A stretch of 64,000 nt of DNA from Tritrichomonas musculus (lineage: Eukaryota > Parabasalia > Tritrichomonadida > Tritrichomonadidae): assembly GCA_039105265.1 (NCBI GenBank), contig JAPFFF010000012.1:4836001-4900000 (forward strand). The letters are read 5' to 3'. The notes below the pieces were generated by a model that saw nothing but the letters and a program-made list of their open reading frames with translations, was not told the origin of the DNA and did not search any database. Below, piece after piece: positions 19,384 to 30,125 of the stretch. Each line of letters starts with the position of its first letter. Position 1 is the stretch's first letter. The position numbers and the translations under genes are program-made.

Positions 19384-20382
19384 ATGAATATTGACCAAAT
19401 AAAACAAAAACTTGCAATAAATGGATATGATTTTGTTCAAGGTATTGGGGAGGGTGCATCAGCTAGCGTTTTCCTTGCTAAAAGCACAAAATATAATAAT
19501 TTTTTTGCAATTAAAATTGTCTCAACACAAAAATTGATAAAGCAAGAAACAGAATCTTTAATAGCACTGATTCACCCTTATGTTATTAAGCTTTATTCTA
19601 CATTTAATGATGATGAATATACTTATCTTGTTATGGAATATTGCCATAATGGTACACTAAAGCAAAAAGGAATTTTAGAATACGAACATTTTGTTCACTA
19701 TGCTAAAGAAATCTTAGAAGTTCTTGAATATTGCCATTCGCAACAAATTGTTCATAGAGATATTAAGCCTGACAACATTTTTGTGGACCAATACGATAAC
19801 ATTAAGCTTGGAGATTTTGGATTATCCAATAAATTCAATAATGAAGAGTCAGCTCGTAAAAAATGTGGTTCATTAATGTTTTGTTCACCAGAAATGATCG
19901 ATGAAACAGAGTATGATCCTTTTAAAGCAGATATTTGGGCCTTAGGGATTACATTTTTTTACATGATTACAGGTCAATATCCTTTTACTGAAACTAGTGT
20001 TGATCGTCTGAAGGATCAAATTTTATATAATCAGATAAACTTGACAGAATATAATATTGATCCTCAAATTCAATTTTTGATTATGAAAATGACATCTAAA
20101 AATCCATTATTCAGGCCTTCAGCTCATCAATTGCTCAAACTACCATTGTTCAAGCCACTTAGGCCCGAACCGATAATGAAATCTATTTCAGCATATTCAA
20201 TTCATAACAACATAAAAAGAAGATCATCTCCGTACTTAACTTTTAGTAGTGATCACTCTGATGACATAGTTATTGCACCAGATATAAAGAAAGAAGGGCA
20301 TTTGAGGCTTGGAAAGGTTCATTCTTTTCATAGATATAACTTAAAATTCAATTCTCATAAGCATTTTATTCAATACGAGTGA
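19384..20382 (+). CDS. Serine/threonine protein kinase, CAMK/SNF1-like
   Basis: The 332-residue protein has a complete kinase domain (about 14-262). The Gly loop is GIGEGASASVFLA, the ATP-anchoring Lys lies in FAIKIV, the catalytic loop is HRDIKPDN, the metal site is DFGLSN, and the activation segment ends CSPEM in place of APE. YDPFKADIWALGITFFYMITGQYPF is the usual CAMK-group helix F region. The about 70-residue basic, Ser/His-rich tail has no known domain and no UBA or regulatory helix is evident. All catalytic residues are present, so it should be active. This single-domain CAMK-like type is strongly expanded in trichomonads. The start is the first ATG of the frame. Confidence 0.93.
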   Translation: MNIDQIKQKLAINGYDFVQGIGEGASASVFLAKSTKYNNFFAIKIVSTQKLIKQETESLIALIHPYVIKLYSTFNDDEYTYLVMEYCHNGTLKQKGILEYEHFVHYAKEILEVLEYCHSQQIVHRDIKPDNIFVDQYDNIKLGDFGLSNKFNNEESARKKCGSLMFCSPEMIDETEYDPFKADIWALGITFFYMITGQYPFTETSVDRLKDQILYNQINLTEYNIDPQIQFLIMKMTSKNPLFRPSAHQLLKLPLFKPLRPEPIMKSISAYSIHNNIKRRSSPYLTFSSDHSDDIVIAPDIKKEGHLRLGKVHSFHRYNLKFNSHKHFIQYE

Positions 20383-20510
20383 GCAATTTTGATATATTAT
20401 ATATTTTAAATAAATATCAACCGAATTTATTTTTCTATATATTTTTAATGTTATTATTGAAATATTTTTTATATGAATATGCATTTAAATGGACATTTAC
20501 CCCCAACTCG
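20383..20510. other. AT-rich 3' flank of the kinase gene
   Basis: No gene is seen; the stretch leads up to the insertion site of a transposon. Confidence 0.4.
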
Positions 20511-20518
20511 CTACAATT

Positions 20519-21705
20519 AGAGGTATTCATGTTAAGTGACTTAACGTCTTTTTGAATTTTTCTAATCTCATTATTTCCATCAATATTAAGTTATATGCAT
20601 TCAAATCAATAATTTTTAATTGGTTGCTCGATATAATCATTTTAAGAATGTCTTACACTGTTTATTTTATAAAAATTTTAATCTGATATATCTTTAATAT
20701 TTCATTCAATCTTTATGATTTTTGAAAATTCCAAATATATTTATATTAATGCACATAAGTTTAATTAAATTATTAGATTTTTCAAATTAAATTAGATTTA
20801 TAAACAGAAATAAAAAGAAATTAAAATTTTTTTCATATATAAACTTATCATATTTTTTTTTTTCAGCCTAGAATTTTATAAAATACTTTTCCATATGATA
20901 TTGTATTATATGTATTAATGCATATGTTGGTGCTTAAGATATTTATACGCTTAATTTTGAGAAAAAATGGTTTTGATTTTAATGGCTTATTTTAATGGTG
21001 TAAAATGTCATAAAAAGAGTTTAAAAATATGTATTTCAAGAAATAAGAAAGTATTCAAGTATATATTTCACTAAACATATTTATTTTATTTTGAATATTA
21101 TTATATTTTATTTTTAATTGTTAAATTAAATTATTAATCAAGATATTTTAATTGATTAATTTAAAATATATTAATTCAATATTTATTTTATTTCATTCAA
21201 TATATAAACTAATCATGTATTCAAAAAAATAATCGTAATTTCAATATTAAATCTTTATTCAAATTATAATTATGAATTTATCTTATTATTCAATAAAATA
21301 AACCATATTATATATATATAAATATAATATAAAACATTACATAAAAAATAAATAAGATAATATACATAAAATATATTAAAATATTATATAAATAAATCGG
21401 TAGCAATAAAAAATTAAATTATTTCAATTTTAAAATGATCCTTTGAAATATTACTCCATTTTCATTGAAATATTTTCTTTCAAAAGAAACAACTTTTGTT
21501 AATGATATTCAAAATTGAGACTTTAATTTCTCTAACAAAAGTTCTCCATAGCCATTTAGTCATAGAAATATGATTTATATTAATATCTCGAAATCAAACG
21601 TATAAAACATTATATACTTTCTATTATAGCATAAATATAAAATATTTAAAATAATATTTAATTATCTATCAAATTTCTAGGCTAGATCTCTTCATGAATA
21701 CCTCT
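20519..21705. mobile_element. Non-autonomous DNA transposon, AGAGGTAT family, 8-bp target duplication
   Basis: The ends are AGAGGTATTCATG and its exact inverse. A perfect 8-bp direct repeat CTACAATT flanks it (20511-20518 and 21706-21713). The 1,187-bp interior is extremely AT-rich with no coding frame, so it depends on a transposase elsewhere. The first eight bases match the ends of the 1.9-kb insert at 55435-57352, which also has an 8-bp duplication. Confidence 0.85.
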
Positions 21706-21713
21706 CTACAATT

Positions 21714-23818
21714 GGACATTTTTTTGTACGTTACAAAGTTAACAAAAAAAAAAAAAAATATTTCATAACTTGTTATTGAATAAGTTAATATTAGAGTTTT
21801 TCTAACCGCCTATTATTCACAAAAATATAAAAAATAAACTATACAAAAAAAAATATAATTTCATGTAAAGTTATCAAATTTCGTCAGAACAAAACTACTC
21901 ATATTCTTATTTTAAATTAATTATTCTTTTTTAAGAATAATAAATCTCATTTTATAATTTAATATCAATTGCCTAAGATATACTATAATAGGTTATAATT
22001 CGATTTTCAAAATATCTAAAAAAAATATGAAAACAATATAGAAAAATTAGAATTATTTTTGATGATATATACATTCACACTAATGTTGTTCATTTTAAAT
22101 ATGGTAAAATTCTTGATAAGCTATTTCATTTATGAATAATATGTAATTTTAGATTTCATAATTTTGTTTGATATTTACATTTTAATATAAAAGATTAGTT
22201 TTAAAATTACGTGAAATGCAAATATTCTCTGATATTTTTGTATTTTATGGAATATTTTGAAAAAGTTGAATTTAATAATACTGTTCATTCATTGTTATTT
22301 AAAAAAGAATATATGATTTAAAAATAAATTTTAGCACTAATTAATTTTTCATTGATGAATTAATACAAATTACTTCAGTGCAAGAGAAACGCATTAGAGT
22401 GTGATTTCTCTCAAAAAAATTGAATGTAAATTGAAGGAACCATTGAAATTTCTATGTAAAATAAACTTTCTGAAAAACTCTAGTTAATATCATTGGATTT
22501 TTTTAGTTAACTTGCTCTTGAATAATCCAAAAATCAATTATTTACATAAAAACATTAGGATAATCTAATTTTTAATATATTTTTTATATTATCTGATTTA
22601 AAAGCATCGATAAATTTGTTAAGCTAGCTTTATTCATGAGAGTCCCACGGCGAACTAAAGTATCTGCTATAAAATGAGTATCAAAAAGTTGGCTCTTCAG
22701 AAAAAGTTCAAAATTATTTTTTGAAAGAGCATAGAAAATGATATAACTTTTTGAGGGCATAATTGTTCATTAATAAATTCAATGGAAGATATTCAAAAAG
22801 TAGAAACGATAAGTTTATAAACTTATATAGTCTACTGGAAACCCCCCCTACCATTTTCTATTCAATTTTTCGATAAAAAAATTGGATAGATTGCATTTTA
22901 AAATACTAATATCTAAATATAAAATAAACATTTTTTAAATAATAATAATTATTTTATCAAATGAACATTTTATCTATATGTATATATGATATTATGATTC
23001 TAACTCTTTTATATAGAGATTTGGTAGGGTTTTTTTTCATAGACTTGTTATTCTCAGATTCTCGAGATCGATAATTGATTGACTTTTTGATATCGATACA
23101 TAAATATGCACAGATTCTCGAGATCGATTTCAGAGATCGAGAATTTATTTTCTCAGCTTTTGATATCAGAATTTTCAATTAAACTTTTTGATAAATATAT
23201 GATCGTATTTTAATCTCAAATATTTCATAAAAAAAGAATGTATTTTTTGATTTTAATCTTAAAATAAACATCAATACATTATATTTTATATTTTTGGATA
23301 TTATAAAATCACAAATACCAATTATAAAAGAAGATAAATCTGTTTGAGATCTCGAGATCTCGGTAATTGATATCAAGTTTACAATTATTTTTATATCACA
23401 TTTCATATCTGATATCATGATAATCGATAATCTCGATATCAGATTTCTAAACTGATAATCGAGTATCAGATGCAAAAAAGTGACGTTTTTGATATCGATT
23501 CTCAAAATAATAAGTCTAGTTTTACACTAGACTCTATAATAAAAAATTCGTTTACTTCATTTTAGAATTTAATTATTTTTTATTTTTAATATATATTAGT
23601 ATATTAATAAATTTATAATATAACATGGAAAATATTTTAAATTTTGGAAGATATTTATGTTTTCATAAAAAGAACTTTTTGATATAGCTCAACCATATAA
23701 TTTGATTGTTAATATATCCGCCCAAATATATATTGAATGCACTCATTTAATTTTTTCAATATATATTTAATTTTGAATGCATTTTAATTTTCAAAAATTC
23801 CAAATGGGAGCCAACTCT
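21714..23818. other. Gene-free spacer with a palindrome-dense tract
   Basis: About 2.1 kb with no credible gene. At about 23040-23510 the words TCTCGAGATC and GATATCGAT recur many times, giving a cluster of small palindromes unlike the rest of the spacer. Open stretches there on the minus strand (about 22957-23505) arise from this low-complexity DNA. GTCTAG-TTTTAC-CTAGAC at about 23514-23532 is a small hairpin. Confidence 0.5.
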
Positions 23819-23826
23819 TCATTTTA
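23819..23826 (+). promoter_or_regulatory. Initiator-like promoter element of the Hsp110-type gene
   Basis: TCATTTTA, A at 23821, lies 15 nt before the ATG at 23836 and fits the trichomonad Inr. Confidence 0.6.
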
Positions 23827-23835
23827 TTTTTCCAC

Positions 23836-26800
23836 ATGAAGAACAGTATTACAGCAGGAATAGACTTTGGTAATCAGCAAAGCATATTATCAATTCCAAC
23901 AGAGCATGGCATTGATATTATTTTAAACGAATCATCAAATCGAAAAACGCCCACTCTTGTTGGATATCAAGAAGGACGAAGATTGGCTGGAGAATTTGCT
24001 CAACAACAACAAATGATGAACATAAGCAATACGATTACTCAATTCAAGCATCTAATTAATCTTCAATACAATCCTCAAATGCTAGAACAAATCAATAAAG
24101 AAGAATTTCCATTCAAATTGACTACTTTATCAGATAGTACATTAGGAATATTACTTGATAATGGAGAAGTATTAGCATTTGAACAAATTATCGGCTTCTA
24201 CTTAAAAAGCCTTTTTGAAATCATTCAAAAAAGAAATCCACAAATACAACATATTGTTTTAGCAGTTCCTTCAAATTGGACTGAAATCCAAAGACAATCA
24301 ATATTAAATTCAGCATTAATAGCAAATGTAAAAATTGCAGAACTTTTAGATTCAGCAACAGCTTCAGCAGTTTCCTTAGTAAAAATTCATGGTGATCGAT
24401 TTTCTGAAGAGGAAGGACAGAATGTTTTATTTATTGAAATTGGCGACTCATCAATGTCTTCAACGATAGCAAAAGTGACAAAGAAATCAATTGAAATGAA
24501 GAGCAATTTTACTGACAATTCAATCAATGGCCAAATATTCACAGAAAAATTGGAGAAATATTTGATTGAAAAAGTTGCAGAAAAATACAAAATTGACCCA
24601 AAAACGAACAAAAGAGCAACGATACGATTCAAACAAGCCTGTGAAAAAGTTAAGAAAATATTGTCATCCAATCCTGTTGTCTTGTTTGAAGTTCCGTCAT
24701 TGATGAACGACATTGATGTTTCAATTACTGTGAAAAGAGATGAATTCAATGAGCTCATAAAAAGTTTCATTCCAAAAATCAAAGAAAATATTGAATTGAC
24801 CATTCAAAAAGCTGGAATTTCAAAGGAAGATATTTCATATGTTGAAATTGTAGGTGGAAGCACAAGAATTCCTCTGATCAAAGAAAGTATCAAAGAGATT
24901 CTCGGAAAAGAAGCCAAAATGTCACTCGACCTTGATGAGTGCTTCGCTATCGGTGCCGGTTTTATTGCCTCAAAAATTGATGGAAACGATATCGGCATTG
25001 AATTTGTTAACGATCATTGCTGCCCTTATTCAATTGATGTCAAAGTTGACCAAGAAAAAGAATTGTTAAACATTTTCAAGGAAAATGAATCAAAACTTTC
25101 ATCATCAAACAAAATTTTGCTTCCAATTTCACAGCAAAAGACGTTTACTTTTTACTGCAATCAAAGCGAAATTGGCAAATTAGATATTGATGCAAATAAT
25201 CAAGAAGAGACTGAAGTTGAAGTTCTTGTGTCAATTGACTCATTTGGAATCATCAGAGTTGAGAACGTTGCTTTCAAAAATGGCAAAAAATGTATGTTTT
25301 CATACACATCACAAAAGAGTTTGTCAGAAGAAGAAATTTCAAAGTATTCAAAAATTGAAGAGATTCAAGACAAGCAAGATAAGATGGAGATTGAGATAGA
25401 CAACACAAAGAACGAACTTGAAAGTTTGATTTTCACAACTGAAAATGAATTGAAAACGATCAAAAATGAAGAATTTCAAAAGAAACTCGAATCAGTTTAC
25501 AACTGGTTTGATGAGCATGAATTCGAAAGAATGAGCCTGAATGAATACGAGTCAAAAGTTGCTGAAATAAAGAGCATTAAGAGTGAACTAAACAAATCAC
25601 ACGAATATGAAAACAAGAAAACCAAGCTTGCCGAAATCAAACAAAATCTTTCAAAATCACTTCAAAGTGTAAAAAGTGACACAGAAAGAAATCAGATGGA
25701 AGAGAGTCTCTCCTTGCAAAGTGAAATGTCTAAGCTGATTTCATTGATTGATGAGAAGATGAAGTTGGACAAAGAAAAGCTCATTCAAACTGACATTGAC
25801 AACTTGTTGAAGGAGTCATTGAACATTGAAGAAAAAGTGAAAAAGTTAAGTCAGATTCAAATTCCTAAGAAAAATAGGAATAAGAGAAGGAGGAGGCAGA
25901 ATAGAAGAACAATGAATGGACAAAGATTCGATCCTTGGTCGCCTTTTGGAAGGAGGAATAACTTCTTTGGAGGCTTCATGGGAGGTCCTTGGTCGAATGA
26001 TGAGTATGATTACGAATATTGCTACGATGACGACTCAGATTGCCAAGTGCAAAAGCAGCAACAAGAAAGAAAGAGGCAAGAAATTCTTCAGAAACAAGAA
26101 CAAGAAAGAAAGAGACAAGAAATGCTTCAGAAACAGGAACAAGAAAGAAAGAGACAAGAAATGCTTCAGAAACAGGAACAAGAAAGAAAGAGACAAGAAA
26201 TGCTTCAGAAACAAGAACAAGAAAGAAAGAGACAAGAAATGCTTCAGAAACAAGAACAAGAAAGAAAGAGACAAGAAATGCTTCAGAAACAAGAACAAGA
26301 AAGAAAGAGACAAGAAATTCTTCAGAAGCAAGAACAAGAAAGAAAGAGACAAGAAATGCTTCAGAAACAGGAACAAGAAAGAAAGAGACAAGAAATGCTT
26401 CAGAAACAGGAACAAGAAAGAAAGAGACAAGAAATGCTTCAGAAACAAGAACAAGAAAGAAAGAGACAAGAAATGCTTCAGAAACAAGAACAAGAAAGAA
26501 AGAGACAAGAAATGCTTCAGAAACAAGAACAAGAAAGAAAGAGACAAGAAATGCTTCAGAAACAAGAACAAGAAAGAAAGAGACAAGAAATTCTTCAGAA
26601 GCAAGAACAAGAAAGAAAGAGACAAGAAATGCTTCAGAAACAGGAACAAGAAAGAAAGAGACAAGAAATGCTTCAGAAACAGGAACAAGAAAGAAAGAGA
26701 CAAGAAATGCTTCAGAAACAAGAACAAGAAAGAAAGAGACAAGAAATGCTTCAGAAACAAGAACAAGAAAGAAAGAGACAAGAAATGCTTCAGAAACAGG

Positions 26801-27405
26801 AACAAGAAAGAAAGAGACAAGAAATGCTTCAGAAACAAGAACAAGAAAGAAAGAGACAAGAAATTCTTCAGAAGCAAGAACAAGAAAGAAGAAAACAAGA
26901 AATTCTTCAGAAGCAAGAACAAGAAAGAAAGTGGCAAGAAATGCTAATTGAGCAAGAGAAGAAGAGGCAGTTTGAGAAAGAAAACAGAAAGCGTGCACAA
27001 ATTGAGCAAGAGAGAACCAGGCGCTCAAAAGCAAACAACTATACAAACAGCGACGATGATGACTTCTCATACCTCAACCAGATCAAGAAGGAGGCGCAAA
27101 TCCAGCTCCAATTGGAAGAAGAAGAGCGAAAGCAGCACGAAATGCAGAAGAGGCAGGAGCAAGAGAAAATGCGCCAAATTGAAATGGAAAACAGAAGACG
27201 AGCCCAGATTGAACAAGAAAGAATCAATCGTGCCAAAGAAGCTGAAGTGTACAGAAGAAGCAGAGCGATGAATGATCCTTGGTCATCCGCAATGTACAGT
27301 CCATATGGACGGAGCATCAATCCACAACGCCAATCTGTTCAACCAAGACAATATCAGCAGCAACGAAGAGTCATGCCAGGATATGGATATACTTGGGGAT
27401 TCTAA
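23836..27405 (+). CDS. Hsp110-type (Hsp70 superfamily) chaperone with a long charged-repeat tail
   Basis: This 1,189-residue protein starts with an Hsp70-fold ATPase (about 5-385): phosphate-1 motif AGIDFGNQQSILSI, phosphate-2 region VLFIEIGDSSMSSTIAKV and adenosine motif YVEIVGGSTRIPLI. The degenerate phosphate-2 motif (EIGDSS rather than DLGGGT) and NRKTPTLVGY point to the Hsp110/Sse class, which acts as nucleotide-exchange factor and holdase for Hsp70. A beta domain (about 390-500) and a helical lid (to about 680) follow. Next is a basic patch (KKNRNKRRRRQNRR), a Gly/Phe/Trp stretch and an acidic DDDSD stretch. From about 740 to 1035 the 13-residue unit KQEQERKRQEMLQ repeats about 23 times, predicted as one long charged helix. 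The tail ends in more Q/R/E-rich helix and a Gln/Tyr-rich end. Usual Hsp110 proteins are 700-850 residues and lack such a tail. The lack of an ER signal suggests cytosol. An Inr lies 15 nt upstream. Confidence 0.92.
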   Translation: MKNSITAGIDFGNQQSILSIPTEHGIDIILNESSNRKTPTLVGYQEGRRLAGEFAQQQQMMNISNTITQFKHLINLQYNPQMLEQINKEEFPFKLTTLSDSTLGILLDNGEVLAFEQIIGFYLKSLFEIIQKRNPQIQHIVLAVPSNWTEIQRQSILNSALIANVKIAELLDSATASAVSLVKIHGDRFSEEEGQNVLFIEIGDSSMSSTIAKVTKKSIEMKSNFTDNSINGQIFTEKLEKYLIEKVAEKYKIDPKTNKRATIRFKQACEKVKKILSSNPVVLFEVPSLMNDIDVSITVKRDEFNELIKSFIPKIKENIELTIQKAGISKEDISYVEIVGGSTRIPLIKESIKEILGKEAKMSLDLDECFAIGAGFIASKIDGNDIGIEFVNDHCCPYSIDVKVDQEKELLNIFKENESKLSSSNKILLPISQQKTFTFYCNQSEIGKLDIDANNQEETEVEVLVSIDSFGIIRVENVAFKNGKKCMFSYTSQKSLSEEEISKYSKIEEIQDKQDKMEIEIDNTKNELESLIFTTENELKTIKNEEFQKKLESVYNWFDEHEFERMSLNEYESKVAEIKSIKSELNKSHEYENKKTKLAEIKQNLSKSLQSVKSDTERNQMEESLSLQSEMSKLISLIDEKMKLDKEKLIQTDIDNLLKESLNIEEKVKKLSQIQIPKKNRNKRRRRQNRRTMNGQRFDPWSPFGRRNNFFGGFMGGPWSNDEYDYEYCYDDDSDCQVQKQQQERKRQEILQKQEQERKRQEMLQKQEQERKRQEMLQKQEQERKRQEMLQKQEQERKRQEMLQKQEQERKRQEMLQKQEQERKRQEILQKQEQERKRQEMLQKQEQERKRQEMLQKQEQERKRQEMLQKQEQERKRQEMLQKQEQERKRQEMLQKQEQERKRQEMLQKQEQERKRQEILQKQEQERKRQEMLQKQEQERKRQEMLQKQEQERKRQEMLQKQEQERKRQEMLQKQEQERKRQEMLQKQEQERKRQEMLQKQEQERKRQEILQKQEQERRKQEILQKQEQERKWQEMLIEQEKKRQFEKENRKRAQIEQERTRRSKANNYTNSDDDDFSYLNQIKKEAQIQLQLEEEERKQHEMQKRQEQEKMRQIEMENRRRAQIEQERINRAKEAEVYRRSRAMNDPWSSAMYSPYGRSINPQRQSVQPRQYQQQRRVMPGYGYTWGF
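26053..26940 (+). repeat. 39-bp in-frame tandem repeat, about 23 copies
   Basis: Each unit encodes KQEQERKRQEMLQ (some copies ILQ). Variant units (CAGG versus CAAG; ATT versus ATG) recur every 6-7 units, which shows a higher-order block that was duplicated more than once. Because 39 is a multiple of three and no frame contains a stop, four other frames are also open here; these are not genes. Confidence 0.97.
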
Positions 27406-27875
27406 TTAATTTTTTTTATTTAATATTCTATTTGTTTGCATTATAAATAAATATTTATTTATTTTATTATTATATATCAATTTATTTATATTTGGTTTAT
27501 TGATGGCTATCTATGTATGATAAGAAAATGAGGCTCTACGAAATTTTCAAAAATCTAATTTATTGTTCCAAAATATAATCTAATGAATGTTGAAAAGCTC
27601 ATATGAGATTATCTAGCTAGAATTACTGTTGTGAATATTTCTTTATTATTTTAACAATATTGAATATTATTTTTTTTATTATTATTTTCATTTGGTATTA
27701 TCATGTAAATGTTAACAATATTTTTTCTTAATAATAATATTTTATTATTATCAAAATATATATATAAATTTCTACTAACATGATTTAAAGAAAAATATAA
27801 GGTAGAATTTGCATTTATGTAAAGATATCATTCACTTATTTTAATATTTGTAAACTTATCAAAATTTTTTATTAA
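27406..27875. other. AT-rich intergenic DNA
   Basis: No gene is seen. TCAAAATTT at about 27859 has its A 15 nt before the next ATG, an Inr-like word with A in place of the pyrimidine. Confidence 0.4.
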
Positions 27876-30125
27876 ATGGATTTCGAAAAATCCAAATGGC
27901 TAGTTAATGAAGAAGACTTTGAGAAAGATACAAGAAAGAAAGAAAATATAATAACAGTAAGAGGAGGATGCGGACAAATCACATTTTGGATTCAAAAATC
28001 GACAGGCCGCAGCTGTGTGAAAAAAGAGACATTAAAACTACTTTCAGATTCAAAAACACGAAAAGAATTTGATATGGAAGTTAAAGTACTAGCAAAATAT
28101 CATCATCCAGGAATTGTTCCATTTATTGGCTTTTATGAAAGAGAAAAAGGATACATTTTTATTGAACTTGCTGAGAATGGATCTCTATCTGATTTCATTG
28201 AGAGAAACAATAAACAAAAAGTTAGTATGTTAGACAATACAGCCAAATTAATAATTTCGTATGGAATTGCAGCCGCGCTTGAATTTTTACATAGTTTGGG
28301 AGTTTTTCATAGAGATCTCAAGACATTAAATATACTTCTAGATGACAAACTTCAGCCACTTATAACCGATTTTGGATTAGCTAAAGAAATTGCCAAAGGA
28401 ATGTCAATTTACAATTCCATTTCCAATTCTACAACTATGTTTATGTCACCAGAATTTCAATATGATGCAGAAAATGCAATTCCACAGTACATTGACGTTT
28501 ATTCCTATGCGATTACTTTATATTGGCTTATAACAGGCTTACATCCTTTTCCAGACAAAAAAACACCGTATTTAATTGGTAAAATGATTATAGGTGGCGA
28601 AAGGCCTTTTATTCCCGATAATACTCCTAGTTCGTATACAAATTTGATTAAAAAATGTTGGGAACAAAATCCATATGACAGGCCAACATTCACTGAAATA
28701 TGCGATGAACTTGAATCAGATGTTTTCTACAATGATTCCATTGACAAGAAACGATTTAATGATTATTTGAAAATAATCAAACCTAAAAGACCAACTCCAG
28801 TCACATCAACAGCAGCCACATCTCCTATCACCAAGCTTCAGCCTCCCATCGATGTCCATACCAACGTCAATCCGCTTAAAAAAGCGAGAAGCAAGCCACA
28901 AATCGATGACGATCTAGAAGAGGTCAATATTTCACCACAACCGCCAACACTTATTGGCGAAGATGAGAGTCCACTGATGAAGCTTGAGAAAGAAGCCCAG
29001 AACAACTACTCGACCAAGTTAGCCCTTGCCAATGCACTTTTTCGGGGTGATTTTGGTCCCCCTGACTATGAAAAAGCGAAAAACTACTTTTTGAGTGTCG
29101 CCAACAACAAAGCCCACCCCGAACTTGTCAATGATGGTGAGTACGGGTATGGGCGGTGCCTGATCAAGCTCAACCAATATCAAACTGCGGCCAAATATCT
29201 TCTCAATCATTCAATTATGCATGGCAATAGAGAAGCCTGCTATTTGGTCGCTGAAATGATTTACAACAACCAGATTGAAGAGAAGAACATGCAGAAGATG
29301 GCCCAGCTTTATGAAAGAGCGGCCGAATCGGGCCACAAGGACGCCATCATCAGGTACTCGTCGTTGCTTCTTGAAGGTAAGAAAATCGGCAGGAATTTGC
29401 AGAAAGCCAACAAATTCATCAAGAAGGGAAGCGAGTGCGGCATCCCTGAAATGATGTACAAGTGGGCGCTCCAACTCGAGGCTGGCTCTGGTGTTGCCAA
29501 GAACATCGAGCAAGCGATGTTCTTGATGAGTCAGGCTTCTGAATTCGGGTGCATTGAAGCGCAGTTTGACTACGGAATGCATCTCCTAAACGGCGTCAAT
29601 GTTGAGAGAGATCTCACATCATCGCTCTACTTCCTGAAGGCTGCTGCGTCGTCCGGGCACAGCAAGGCGATGCTCTGGTATTCGTCGCTCCAAGTAGACA
29701 TACCGGATGAATCTGCAAACTCTGACAAGATGGCGGCTCAAGAGTTCCTTGAGAAGCTGATTCAAGAGGAATCTGAAATTGATGCATATGCTGTTTTAGG
29801 TCAATTATTTCTGAAGGATGGCCAAATCGAAAAGGCTATTGAAGTGCTGAAAAACGGCGCCGATAAAGGATCACGTGTCGCAATGAACGAGCTCGGCCAC
29901 GCTTACTTCTCGCAGGCGGTGAGGTGGTATCATGCTGCTACCGATAAGTGCCACTCAAAAAGTGGAAATAGGCCTTCTGAACTGGTGAAGGAAAAGGTCT
30001 ACCACTGCAACGACTGCAACATGGACGTGTGCGAAGCGTGCGCAAGGCACTGCCACAAAGATCACAAAGTTGTCTTTGAAAGCGATATTAAAGGATTTGT
30101 TTGCTCATGTAATGGATCTCATTAA
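27876..30125 (+). CDS. Protein kinase with Sel1 repeats and a C-terminal UBR-box-like zinc finger
   Basis: The 749-residue protein has three parts. Residues about 28-285 are a TKL-like kinase: loop VRGGCGQITFW, Lys in CVKKE, catalytic HRDLKTLN, DFGLAKE, MSPEF, and a C-lobe with RPTFTEICDELE. A Pro/Thr-rich linker follows (about 300-365). Residues about 365-690 hold eight or so Sel1-type repeats (for example AAESGHKDAIIRYSSLLLEG, AASSGHSKAMLWYSSL), which form protein-binding superhelices. The last about 65 residues contain YHCNDCNMDVCEACARHCHKDH then GFVCSC, a Cys/His spacing that fits the UBR box, the N-degron-recognising zinc finger of ubiquitin ligases; a ZZ-type finger is the alternative. 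Kinase plus Sel1 is common in trichomonads; the added UBR-like finger is unusual to my knowledge. Codon usage shifts from AT-rich in the kinase half to clearly GC-richer from about 28.8 kb on. Confidence 0.9.
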   Translation: MDFEKSKWLVNEEDFEKDTRKKENIITVRGGCGQITFWIQKSTGRSCVKKETLKLLSDSKTRKEFDMEVKVLAKYHHPGIVPFIGFYEREKGYIFIELAENGSLSDFIERNNKQKVSMLDNTAKLIISYGIAAALEFLHSLGVFHRDLKTLNILLDDKLQPLITDFGLAKEIAKGMSIYNSISNSTTMFMSPEFQYDAENAIPQYIDVYSYAITLYWLITGLHPFPDKKTPYLIGKMIIGGERPFIPDNTPSSYTNLIKKCWEQNPYDRPTFTEICDELESDVFYNDSIDKKRFNDYLKIIKPKRPTPVTSTAATSPITKLQPPIDVHTNVNPLKKARSKPQIDDDLEEVNISPQPPTLIGEDESPLMKLEKEAQNNYSTKLALANALFRGDFGPPDYEKAKNYFLSVANNKAHPELVNDGEYGYGRCLIKLNQYQTAAKYLLNHSIMHGNREACYLVAEMIYNNQIEEKNMQKMAQLYERAAESGHKDAIIRYSSLLLEGKKIGRNLQKANKFIKKGSECGIPEMMYKWALQLEAGSGVAKNIEQAMFLMSQASEFGCIEAQFDYGMHLLNGVNVERDLTSSLYFLKAAASSGHSKAMLWYSSLQVDIPDESANSDKMAAQEFLEKLIQEESEIDAYAVLGQLFLKDGQIEKAIEVLKNGADKGSRVAMNELGHAYFSQAVRWYHAATDKCHSKSGNRPSELVKEKVYHCNDCNMDVCEACARHCHKDHKVVFESDIKGFVCSCNGSH

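Noticed and set aside
22957-23505. Two minus-strand frames of 73 and 108 codons
   Set aside because: They overlap the palindrome-dense tract and translate to low-complexity Ile/Ser/Arg-rich sequence.
25916-27070. Four additional long open frames (both strands) across the Hsp110 tail
   Set aside because: They arise because the 39-bp repeat keeps every frame open; none has a promoter, domain or sensible composition.
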